A stretch of 5,848 bases of DNA from Methanobacteriota archaeon (lineage in GTDB: Archaea > Thermoplasmatota > Thermoplasmata > RBG-16-68-12 > EA-27). Of the stretch, positions 1-5,848 are shown piece by piece (within the stretch, counting starts at the first letter, position 1; the number at the start of each line of letters is the position of its first letter). A model generated the notes under the pieces. That model did not search any database. It was given only the letters and a program-made list of their open reading frames with translations, and was not told where the DNA came from. Where the stretch lies: the NCBI GenBank assembly GCA_016207545.1, contig JACQPO010000136.1, positions 1-5,848 of the forward strand, read 5' to 3'. A program made the position numbers and the translations under genes.

Positions 1-674
1 ACGCCGGATTTCGCGGCGTGGGCCATCGCCCCGCCGAGCTCGTCGAACGTCACGTCCTCCCCCGTGACGGCCTTGATCACCTCCGGGCCCGTGATGAACA
101 TGTGGCTCGTGCCCTTCACCATGACGACGAAGTCCGTCATCGCGGGGCTGTACACGGCGCCGCCCGCGCAGGGGCCGAGGATCGCGCTGATCTGCGGGAC
201 GACGCCGGACGCCTGCACGTTCCGCCAGAACATTTCCGCGTAGCCGCCGAGGCTCCGCACGCCTTCTTGGATTCGCGCCCCGCCGCTGTCGTTCAGCCCG
301 ACGATTGGAGCGCCCGTCTTCAGCGCGAGGTCCATGATCTTCGTGACCTTCTGCGCGAACATCTCGCCGAGGGAGCCGCCGAACACGGTGAAGTCCTGCG
401 AGAACGCGTACACGAGGCGGCCGTGGATGGTGCCGTACCCCGTGACGACGCCGTCGCCCGGGATCTTCCGCTTGTCCATCGCGAAGTCCGTGGTGCGATG
501 GGTGAGGAGCGCATCCGTCTCAACGAAGCTGCCGGGATCGAGCAGGGCCTCCAGCCTCTCCCGCGCGGTCCACTTGCCGCGCGCGTGTTGCTGCTCGATG
601 CGGTCCTTCCCTCCGCCGAGCTTCGCCTCCTCCTTGCGGTGGCGCAAGTCCGCGACTTTCTCGTCCTTCCCCAT
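1..674 (-). CDS. pccB: Acyl-CoA carboxyltransferase beta subunit (propionyl-/methylmalonyl-CoA type), partial, N-terminal 224 residues
   Basis: This is the carboxyltransferase subunit of a biotin-dependent acyl-CoA carboxylase, which moves the carboxyl group between carboxybiotin and propionyl-CoA or a similar acyl-CoA in the cytoplasm. The frame opens at ATG 674 and runs off the left edge with no stop, so about 224 of the usual 510-530 residues are visible. Family landmarks in order are GGGKDRIEQQHARGK (residues 20-34), the TARERL motif, SQDFTVFGGSLGE, the first oxyanion loop NDSGGARIQEGV (128-139) and the second, GPCAGGAVYSP (167-177). TSHMFITGPEVIK follows, then ELGGAMAHAAKSG at the edge. 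The start gives the normal N-terminus for the family. No Shine-Dalgarno lies before it, and a TATA-like box is centred about 32 bases upstream. The substrate-deciding residues lie in the missing C-terminal half, so propionyl-CoA carboxylase versus methylmalonyl-CoA decarboxylase alpha (mmdA) cannot be separated here. The family call is very secure and the symbol less so. Confidence 0.95.
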   Translation of the reverse strand, partial: MGKDEKVADLRHRKEEAKLGGGKDRIEQQHARGKWTARERLEALLDPGSFVETDALLTHRTTDFAMDKRKIPGDGVVTGYGTIHGRLVYAFSQDFTVFGGSLGEMFAQKVTKIMDLALKTGAPIVGLNDSGGARIQEGVRSLGGYAEMFWRNVQASGVVPQISAILGPCAGGAVYSPAMTDFVVMVKGTSHMFITGPEVIKAVTGEDVTFDELGGAMAHAAKSG

Positions 675-702
675 GCGCTCGGGCGCGGAAGGCTGGCTCC
701 GG

Positions 703-718
703 TTAAGAATCCTTTGGC
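703..718 (-). promoter_or_regulatory. Candidate archaeal BRE/TATA promoter of the carboxyltransferase gene
   Basis: Read on the minus strand, GCCAAAGG (BRE-like, 718-711) is followed by an AT-rich box containing TTCTTAA (709-703), in otherwise very GC-rich DNA. The box centre is about 32 bases before ATG 674, so a transcript starting about 26 bases downstream of the box would begin within a few bases of the start codon. That fits a leaderless or near-leaderless mRNA. The absence of a Shine-Dalgarno motif supports this. It is a pattern match to archaeal promoters, not proof. Confidence 0.45.
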
Positions 719-759
719 GGCGAAAGGGAAGGAACGATGGTGTGCGCCATCTCCATCGT
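719..759 (-). terminator. Possible hairpin plus pyrimidine tract ending the acylase operon
   Basis: On the minus strand, perfect 7-base arms ACGATGG (759-753) and CCATCGT (740-734) enclose a 12-base loop. They are followed by a pyrimidine-rich run, TTCCTTCCCTTTC, that ends around 721. The structure lies just after the stop of the small membrane protein gene and just before the promoter of the next gene, where a terminator would be expected. The stem is short and the tract is not a pure T-run, so the call is weak. An alternative pairing (GATGG with CCATC across 736-751) also exists. Confidence 0.25.
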
Positions 760-786
760 CCGCTCGTCGCGGGCCAAGACGTCCGC

Positions 787-1200
787 CTAATGCGGGGGCT
801 CCGCGGCCGCCTCCCAGCCCGCCTTGGGTCGGTATGCGAGCTGGCCCGCGTACGCGCCGAGGAGCGCGCCGAGCCCGCCCGCGAGGCCGCCGATGAGGAG
901 GGCGAGGATTGGCACGATCACCGCCGCACCCGCGCCGAGGCCGAGGATCTGCACGAACAGTTCCGCGATCCGACCCGCGGGCGCCGTCACGTAGACCCAC
1001 AGGATGTGGCCGGCCCAGGCGAGCGCGGTCCCGAGGAAGCCGAGCGCGAAGTCCCGCCGCGGCCGCTTCCCGAGGAACCCGCCGACGTAGCCCGCGAGGA
1101 ACGCGAGTTGCCACACGCCCGTGAACACGAGGAGGATCGCGAGGACGAAGATGGCGAACAGCACGTTCCGCCACGGATGCTGCCCGCGAAGGAAGTCCAC
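787..1200 (-). CDS. Small multi-helix membrane protein of unknown function, coupled to the acylase
   Basis: A 137-residue protein starting at GTG 1200 and ending in TAG. I do not recognise a named family. Hydrophobic segments lie at about residues 12-30, 33-44 (short and glycine-rich), 51-72, and 85-121, the last long enough for two helices. This predicts three to four or five membrane passes. A basic loop, GKRPRRD (44-50), is probably cytoplasmic. The last hydrophobic stretch is crowded with small residues (IGGLAGGLGALLGAYAG, 103-119), a glycine-zipper-like pattern that suggests tight helix packing or oligomers. The tail after residue 122 is short and polar. The start is decided by a perfect GGAGG seven bases upstream and by its position one base after the acylase stop, so the two are almost certainly co-transcribed and translationally coupled. 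The context suggests a membrane partner or accessory of the acylase, but this is inference. Confidence 0.85.
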   Translation of the reverse strand: MDFLRGQHPWRNVLFAIFVLAILLVFTGVWQLAFLAGYVGGFLGKRPRRDFALGFLGTALAWAGHILWVYVTAPAGRIAELFVQILGLGAGAAVIVPILALLIGGLAGGLGALLGAYAGQLAYRPKAGWEAAAEPPH

Positions 1201-1201
1201 G

Positions 1202-3793
1202 TCAGGCCCTCCGCAGGACGAGCGTCGATTCGATCCTGTCTGCGGGCATCGCTTCGGGGCCGGCGGGGAAGACCAGGTCGTGGTACGTCCCCGCCAACCA
1301 CATCTCGAGGAGGTCGTCGTAGTGCGGGCTCGCGGGGTTCCCGCTCTGGCCGCCGGGGTAGATGCCTTTCGAACGCAGGGCGGGGTGGAGGTCCGCGAGG
1401 AGCCGCCAGGACGGACCGCCGGTCGCGACCTCGCCCGCGGCGACGTTCACGGTGAGCGTGTCCCCGTCCGACGGGAAGGGCCCGCGGCCGAGCGTCTCCA
1501 GGCCCGTGAGGTGGTCGAACTGGCGCACGTGGACGTCGCCCCACCGCCACGCGGACACGTCGCCCCCGAGGTCCCCGACGAGCCCGTCGAGCGCCGCGCC
1601 CCACGCGCGCCGCACAATTTCCTGCCACGTCTCGACGATCGCCCCCGTCCGCACGTCGTCGAACCAGTGAGAGGTGTTCTCGTTCTTCAGCAAGTGCTCC
1701 ATCACGTTTGGGAGCGGGAGCATGAGGTCCGTGACGTCTGCGGCCTCCCACTCGTCGCGGAAGATCTCCTCGCGGAGCGCGTTCGCGAACCGCCACCAGA
1801 CCGCGGGGGCGGCCTTGTCCTTGTCCATGTGGAACGCCTCGTCCGCCGGGGCGGAGGCCCACGCGGAGAACGCCGCCAATGCCTGCGTGCACGCGGGCGT
1901 CGCGCAGCTGCCGGAGACCGCGTCCATGACGAAGGGCGCGAACTCCCGCGCCATCACGTCGAGGGTGTCGAGCTGCATCGCCTTGAACTCCTCCGCCGTG
2001 ACGCGGTCGTCCGCCGCGAGCATCTCCTGGATCCGGCGGGCGCGGTACCCGGGGTCCCAGCTCCACCCGAGGTAGGGGACGTATCCGGGGTGCTGGGGCT
2101 GCTGGTTCGCGCTCAGGACGTATCCCTCCGGGGGGTCGAACGACTCCGGGTACGCCTCGAAGTCCACGAAGTCTACCCACTCGAACACGCCCGCGGATCC
2201 GTTCAACGGGAAGCGGCCGTCGAACGCGACGAGGGTGTCGGATCGGATGCGGATCGGGTACAGGCCGTTCGACCGCATCCCGATGTGTTCGACATCCGCG
2301 TACACGAAGTTCTGCGCGGGGACCGTGAAATGTTCGAGCGCGGCGCGGAACTCGGCCCAGTCCGTCGCCAAATCGATTTCGTAGAACGTGCGGAGGAGGT
2401 TCCCGGGCTCGTACCCGGTCCACCGCATCGCGAGCGTCTCCCCCCGCTCCGTCACGAGGGGGCCGTGGCCCGTCGACCGCACGTCGAGGACGACCGGGGC
2501 GCCCCCCTTCACGCGGATCACCTCGCGGCGCACGGAAAGGTCTTGCCACCCGGCGCGGGTGAGGTATTGGCCCGTCTCGTTCAGCGTCTCCAGGTAGAGG
2601 TCGACGACGTCCGCACCCACGTTCGTGGCGCCCCACGCGATCCGGCGGTTCTGACCGAGGATGACCGTGGGGATGCCGGGCAGGCTCACGCCGTTCACGT
2701 TGAACGTCCTTCCGCTCCCGGAAAGGCCGACGAGCTGGTTCTCGTACCAGATCGCGGGCAGCTGGAACTGGAGGTGCGGGTCGTTCGCGAGCCGCGGGGC
2801 GCCGGAGTCCGACCGGTCCCCAAGGATTGCCCAGTTGTTGCTCCCCGCGAGGGAACCGCCGAGGAACGACTGCGCGTCGCGGGCGCGGCGAAACAGGTCC
2901 CGCGCGGCCTCTCGGAACTCCGGGGCGAAGTGCAACGTTTGCGCGCCGACGCTCCTCGGGCCGGGACGCGGGTCGACGGGCACCTGGTAGGGACCCCAGA
3001 TCGGGAACAGCTCGTTGACTGCGTCGATCCCGAGGCCCTCCGCGAGGAGGGACAGCTCGAGGTCCTCGAAGGAGCCGCTGAGGGACCACGCGAGGAGCAG
3101 CCCGACCGCGAAGGAGTCCGCGGGTCGCCACGGCCCCGGCGCGTAGTCCAGGAGCTTGAACTCGAGGGGCAGGTTCCCGCCGGCCCGGCGCAGGTACGCG
3201 TTCACGCCCTCCGCGTACGCGTCGAGGGGGACGCGGGTCGGGTCGTCGGTCGCGATCTCCTGCACGCGTTGCTCCGCGAGCGCGCCGAGCCCGATCGTCC
3301 GGACGAACGTGTCCGTCTCGAGGGCGTCGAACGAGCCGACGCGGGCGCCGAACACCTCCGCGAGCTTGCCTTCCGCCGCGCGGCGGGTGAGGTCCATCTG
3401 CCACAGGCGGTCCTGCGCGTGCACGAAGCCCTGCGCGAAGAACAGGTCGTGCTCCGTCGTCGCGAAGATGTGCGGGATCCCATAGGTGTCCCGGTACACG
3501 ACGACTCGGCTGTCGAGTTCCGCGAACGCGAGTTCGAGGCGTTTCGGGTGGATCGCGCCCTCAGCGACCTCCCATAAGCCGCCGCCGGGGTTCGCGAGGC
3601 CCCCGATTGGCGGGAGCGTGCCGAGGGGGATCGAGAGGATCGTGATCAGGACGATGGAGACGATCAGGGTGAGGAGTCCGCGTCTCGTGGCCTTCCGACG
3701 GACCGCGCGCGGGTCCGGCGGGGGATGGCCGTGGGCGGGGAGCGTCTCCTGCGGCGTCCGTCCGCGCCGGAACGTGGATCCCACGCGGCCCAC
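1202..3793 (-). CDS. Membrane-anchored penicillin acylase family protein (Ntn-hydrolase, peptidase S45 type)
   Basis: An 863-residue N-terminal-nucleophile hydrolase that cleaves amide bonds of acylated compounds after self-processing into alpha and beta chains. Residues 1-39 are polar and basic (RRKATRRG just before the membrane), followed by a helix at 40-57, giving a signal-anchor with the enzyme outside. The alpha chain shows RDTYGIPHIFA (101-111) and GFVHAQDRLWQMDLTRR (122-138). Self-cleavage is predicted at Gly317/Ser318 in GSNNW, making Ser318 the nucleophile and leaving a 546-residue beta chain, close to that of E. coli penicillin G acylase. His340 is beta-23, Ala386 in IAWG is beta-69 and Asn563 in SANQQP is beta-246, matching the family's active-site and oxyanion positions. 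DVVD (395-398) resembles the calcium site. GGQSGNPASPHYDD (814-827) is the family's C-terminal signature. GTG 3793 is chosen because a TATA-like box lies 30 bases upstream; GTG 3784 is possible. The substrate is unknown: candidates are N-acyl amino acids, acyl-homoserine lactones or antibiotics. Confidence 0.96.
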   Translation of the reverse strand: MGRVGSTFRRGRTPQETLPAHGHPPPDPRAVRRKATRRGLLTLIVSIVLITILSIPLGTLPPIGGLANPGGGLWEVAEGAIHPKRLELAFAELDSRVVVYRDTYGIPHIFATTEHDLFFAQGFVHAQDRLWQMDLTRRAAEGKLAEVFGARVGSFDALETDTFVRTIGLGALAEQRVQEIATDDPTRVPLDAYAEGVNAYLRRAGGNLPLEFKLLDYAPGPWRPADSFAVGLLLAWSLSGSFEDLELSLLAEGLGIDAVNELFPIWGPYQVPVDPRPGPRSVGAQTLHFAPEFREAARDLFRRARDAQSFLGGSLAGSNNWAILGDRSDSGAPRLANDPHLQFQLPAIWYENQLVGLSGSGRTFNVNGVSLPGIPTVILGQNRRIAWGATNVGADVVDLYLETLNETGQYLTRAGWQDLSVRREVIRVKGGAPVVLDVRSTGHGPLVTERGETLAMRWTGYEPGNLLRTFYEIDLATDWAEFRAALEHFTVPAQNFVYADVEHIGMRSNGLYPIRIRSDTLVAFDGRFPLNGSAGVFEWVDFVDFEAYPESFDPPEGYVLSANQQPQHPGYVPYLGWSWDPGYRARRIQEMLAADDRVTAEEFKAMQLDTLDVMAREFAPFVMDAVSGSCATPACTQALAAFSAWASAPADEAFHMDKDKAAPAVWWRFANALREEIFRDEWEAADVTDLMLPLPNVMEHLLKNENTSHWFDDVRTGAIVETWQEIVRRAWGAALDGLVGDLGGDVSAWRWGDVHVRQFDHLTGLETLGRGPFPSDGDTLTVNVAAGEVATGGPSWRLLADLHPALRSKGIYPGGQSGNPASPHYDDLLEMWLAGTYHDLVFPAGPEAMPADRIESTLVLRRA
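1208..1212 (-). promoter_or_regulatory. Shine-Dalgarno motif of the small membrane protein gene
   Basis: A perfect GGAGG on the minus strand lies inside the last codons of the acylase gene, seven bases before GTG 1200. It fixes the start codon of the downstream gene and indicates coupled translation. No comparable motif precedes the acylase or carboxyltransferase starts. Confidence 0.75.
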
Positions 3794-3820
3794 TCCGCGA
3801 AGGCGAACGCCGTGCGCCCG

Positions 3821-3833
3821 AAATAGGTTCCGG
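3821..3833 (-). promoter_or_regulatory. Candidate BRE/TATA promoter of the acylase operon
   Basis: On the minus strand CCGGAA (3833-3828) is followed by CCTATTT (3827-3821). The box centre is about 30 bases before GTG 3793, so transcription would begin a few bases before the start codon, the leaderless arrangement also inferred for the carboxyltransferase gene. On the plus strand the same element reads AAATAGG, and in theory could help the divergent permease gene. Confidence 0.4.
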
Positions 3834-3860
3834 TCGTCGCCAACATCTGGACAAGTCGTC

Positions 3861-3874
3861 GAAAAGGCTTTACG
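3861..3874 (+). promoter_or_regulatory. BRE/TATA-like element, or weak Shine-Dalgarno, at the permease start
   Basis: GAAAAGG followed directly by CTTTACG closely resembles an archaeal BRE plus TATA box and is one of the few AT-rich spots in the window. Its position is awkward: it ends four bases before ATG 3878, so a transcript would start near 3895-3899, inside the gene as called. Either the real start is downstream (for example GTG 3938), or the AAAGG here is a weak Shine-Dalgarno about ten bases from ATG 3878 and the promoter lies further upstream. Confidence 0.3.
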
Positions 3875-3877
3875 CGG

Positions 3878-5848
3878 ATGGACCCGTCTCGCACGGGAGG
3901 GGATGCCCTGGCGATTCTCCCGCAGGCGTTGCGGTCCGTGATCCGGAACCGTCGGCGGACGTTCTCCTCCATCCTCGGCGTCTTGCTGGCGATCACGTTC
4001 ATCGCGGGCACGTTCATCGCAATCGACTCCGCGGCGCGCGGGGCGTTGAACGCGCTTCTCGCGGACGTGCCCGGGGATTTCACGGTCAGCACGAATCGCG
4101 ACAGCCTCGGTACGCTCGAAGAGGACGTGGCCGCCGTCCCGGGGGTGCAGTCCGTCGTCCCCGTCGCGCGGCTCCAGATGTTCGAGGTCGGCGTGTGGAA
4201 TCGCACGGTCGTCACCGCCGAGGCGTTGGCAATCGATCCTGCGAATCCGCCCAGCCCCGTGGCGGGCGGGACCGTGCGGGGCGCGATGACGTTGGCGCGG
4301 GGCCTCGTCGTGCTCACGGAGGGCGCGGCCTCCCTCCTAGACGTCGCGGTCGGGGACGCGGTGTACCTGCGACCGTGGTACGGGTTCTTCGACGCGAACC
4401 TGTCGGCCGGGGCGGTGAACGTGACCGTCGAGGGCATCCTCACCCTTCCGGCCGATCCCCTGCCGTTCATCGGAAGGCCGGGGTACAAGCCAGCCCTGGT
4501 CCTGCTCCACGTCCGCGACGTGGACTGGATCCGGACCGAGGCCGCGATTCCGTATCCGCCCTTCTGGCAGCTCGAGGTGTGGATCGACCGGGACCGGTTC
4601 ATCGACCCGTACGATTTCGAGGCCACGACGCGGAACCTCGGGCGCCTCCAACGGCAGATCGAGGCCGCGGCGATCAATCAGGGGGCGTACGTCAGCGACA
4701 ACATCTCGAACGCCCTCCTGACTTATCAGGCAAGCCTCGGGTCCCAACGAATCATCTTCCTCCTCTTGTCGACGCCCGTGATCCTGCTCGGGCTGTACCT
4801 CGGCGCCGTGGGCGTGGACTTGGGCCACGCCGAACGACGTCGGGAGCTCGCCGTGCTCAAGACGCGCGGCGCGGGCCGCCGCCAGGTGATCGTCCTGCTC
4901 CTCACGGAGGCGGTTCTCGGAGGTCTTCTCGCCGCCGTCGCGGGTCTCGCCCTTGGCGTGTTGCTGAGCCGGTTCGTCCTCTCGTACGTGAACCCGACGT
5001 TCAGCGCCTTCGTGCAGGCGCAGTACGGGGACATCGTCCTCTCGACGGACACGATCCTCACGGTCGCGGTCCTCAGCATGCTGTTCATGGCCGCCGTCAG
5101 CTACCGGTCCGCAAAGCGCACGGCCGGCCTCCCGATCGTCGAGACCCTTCGGTACTACGCGCCGGGGGAGACGAAGATCGAGTACCGGCCGACCGCGGAC
5201 CTGATCATGGTCAACCTCGGCGTCCTGACGTACGCGGTCGTCCTGTACAGCCGGGCGAGCCCCGGCGGCTTCTTCCTGTTCCTCGTCGGGGTCATCTTCA
5301 CGGTCCTCCTCCCGTTCGCGCCGATCTTCCTCACGATCGGTGCCACGCGGCTCGCGACGCGGTCCACGGGCCGCGTGTACGAATGGGCGTCCCGCGCGTG
5401 CAAGCCGTTCGCGAAGAACCTGTACAACGTGATCAACCGGAACCTGTCGCGGAACCCGCGTCGGTCTGCGAACATCGCGGTGATCATCGCCCTCGGCCTG
5501 GCGTTCGGCGTGTTCACCCTTGCGGTCCTCGGCTCCCAGCAGGCGTACGAGGTCCGGCAGATCCGCGCGGGGATTGGGGCGGACGCGGCGATTTTCGGCG
5601 GGACCAACGACACGGTGACCGCGGACGTGCGGGCTCTTCTGGGCGTCGCGGGCGTCACGCGCGTCGCCGCCGTGCCCGCGGACTCGCGCCTGTGCTGCCC
5701 GGGCGTGTGGGCCGTGGAGCCCGTGACGTTCTTCGCGGTCACCCAACCGGAGCCGTGGTACTTCGACGGCATAGGCCCCGCGGAGGCGCATGCGGTCTTG
5801 GCGACGAAGGGCCAGGTCCTCGTCTCGAAGGCGTTCGCGGACCAGGCG
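3878..5848 (+). CDS. FtsX/MacB-type ABC transporter permease with duplicated architecture, partial at the 3' end
   Basis: The membrane subunit of an ABC transporter of the FtsX/MacB/LolC kind, which usually works mechanically on substrates at the outer membrane surface rather than forming a classical import channel. The frame is open from ATG 3878 to the right edge (657 residues). Helix 1 spans about 29-49 after the basic patch RNRRRT. An extracytoplasmic domain of about 240 residues follows (50-290), of the MacB periplasmic-core type. The FtsX core then has helices at about 292-313, 345-363 and 393-409, with the cytoplasmic motif ERRRELAVLKTRGAG (319-333) expected to contact the ATPase. Two more helices (about 442-459 and 463-490) lead to a second copy of the N-terminal unit: RNPRRS (525-530), a helix at about 531-553, and the start of a second external domain. 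Typical relatives end with a second FtsX core, which would lie beyond the window. No ATP-binding subunit is visible. ATG 3878 is the only ATG after the in-frame stop at 3824, but a later GTG (3938) is possible. Confidence 0.93.
   Translation, partial: MDPSRTGGDALAILPQALRSVIRNRRRTFSSILGVLLAITFIAGTFIAIDSAARGALNALLADVPGDFTVSTNRDSLGTLEEDVAAVPGVQSVVPVARLQMFEVGVWNRTVVTAEALAIDPANPPSPVAGGTVRGAMTLARGLVVLTEGAASLLDVAVGDAVYLRPWYGFFDANLSAGAVNVTVEGILTLPADPLPFIGRPGYKPALVLLHVRDVDWIRTEAAIPYPPFWQLEVWIDRDRFIDPYDFEATTRNLGRLQRQIEAAAINQGAYVSDNISNALLTYQASLGSQRIIFLLLSTPVILLGLYLGAVGVDLGHAERRRELAVLKTRGAGRRQVIVLLLTEAVLGGLLAAVAGLALGVLLSRFVLSYVNPTFSAFVQAQYGDIVLSTDTILTVAVLSMLFMAAVSYRSAKRTAGLPIVETLRYYAPGETKIEYRPTADLIMVNLGVLTYAVVLYSRASPGGFFLFLVGVIFTVLLPFAPIFLTIGATRLATRSTGRVYEWASRACKPFAKNLYNVINRNLSRNPRRSANIAVIIALGLAFGVFTLAVLGSQQAYEVRQIRAGIGADAAIFGGTNDTVTADVRALLGVAGVTRVAAVPADSRLCCPGVWAVEPVTFFAVTQPEPWYFDGIGPAEAHAVLATKGQVLVSKAFADQA

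Larger units (their letters stand above)
703..786 (-). other. In-frame coding-like stretch after the TAG of the small membrane protein gene
   Basis: Directly after the TAG at 789-787 the same frame continues for 27 sense codons to a TAA at 705-703. The first 17 of these codons all end in G or C, as in the real genes here, and the last ten fall to 5 of 10. The peptide would read ADVLARDERTMEMAHTI, then VPSLSPPKDS. It could be a C-terminal extension lost by a recent stop mutation or base-call error, a read-through tail, or a small separate ORF starting at TTG or ATG inside it. It could also be chance. The end of the stretch overlaps the TATA-like box of the next gene, which argues against it being strongly conserved coding sequence. 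Confidence 0.2.

Noticed and set aside
18..1455. Plus-strand open frames over the carboxyltransferase and small membrane protein (18-896 and 334-1455)
   Set aside because: Both are antisense to a clear carboxyltransferase and show no family similarity that I can recognise.
987..3404. An 805-codon minus-strand frame overlapping the acylase
   Set aside because: It is an out-of-frame reading of the same DNA, dominated by Arg, Gly and Pro, with no recognisable motif.
1121..3577. An 818-codon open frame on the plus strand antisense to the acylase
   Set aside because: It is very rich in Arg, Val, Glu and Pro, shows no domain motifs, and mirrors the acylase codons. The minus-strand frame has complete family signatures from end to end, so this is a GC-driven shadow.
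3802..3811. Short inverted repeat GGCG-AA-CGCC near the acylase transcription start, considered as an operator
   Set aside because: Four-base arms in GC-rich DNA are expected by chance, and the flanking bases do not extend the symmetry.
3664..4677. A 337-codon minus-strand frame crossing the divergent promoter
   Set aside because: It overlaps both the permease and the acylase N-terminus, has Ser/Arg/Thr-rich composition and no domain, and would remove the intergenic region.
4337..5791. A 484-codon minus-strand frame opposite the permease
   Set aside because: Highly charged low-complexity composition (Arg, Asp, Glu, Val) without motifs. The plus-strand frame has a clear helix pattern and FtsX features over the same bases.
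1..5848. tRNA, rRNA, CRISPR array, insertion sequence or attachment site
   Set aside because: No cloverleaf-like element, regularly spaced repeats, transposase motifs or long terminal repeats were seen. Almost every base is accounted for by the four genes.

Overview
This is a GC-rich, densely coded fragment, most likely from an uncultured archaeon. A high-GC Thermoplasmatota-like lineage is my guess, not something the sequence proves. The archaeal reading rests on TATA/BRE-like boxes about 30 bases upstream of two gene starts that have no Shine-Dalgarno sequence (the leaderless pattern), together with a perfect GGAGG motif in front of the one gene that lies inside an operon. A GC-rich bacterium cannot be excluded. 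The coding content is ordinary housekeeping and accessory metabolism, and I see no mobile element, CRISPR array, RNA gene or defence system.

Layout: three genes are on the minus strand and one on the plus strand. At the left edge (1-674, minus) is the N-terminal 224 residues of a biotin-dependent acyl-CoA carboxyltransferase beta subunit of the PccB/MmdA type, cut by the window end. A gap of about 110 bases (675-786) holds its candidate promoter, a possible hairpin and pyrimidine-tract terminator for the upstream operon, and a curious in-frame coding-like stretch. Next comes a two-gene operon read leftward: a membrane-anchored penicillin acylase family Ntn-hydrolase (1202-3793, 863 residues, all key catalytic residues present), followed after a single base by a small multi-helix membrane protein of unknown function (787-1200). 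An 84-base divergent promoter region (3794-3877) separates this operon from a plus-strand gene, a large FtsX/MacB-type ABC transporter permease (3878 to the right edge, 657 residues visible), which has a duplicated architecture and is also cut by the window end.

How they may work together: the acylase is predicted to sit on the outer face of the membrane and hydrolyse an amide-linked acyl compound. The small membrane protein is translationally coupled to it and may be its partner. The divergent permease is of a type that usually acts on lipoproteins, lipids or peptides at the membrane surface. A link between the acylase and the permease is possible but rests only on the shared intergenic region. 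The carboxyltransferase appears to be a separate unit with its own promoter. Several very long open frames antisense to the acylase and permease are GC-composition shadows.
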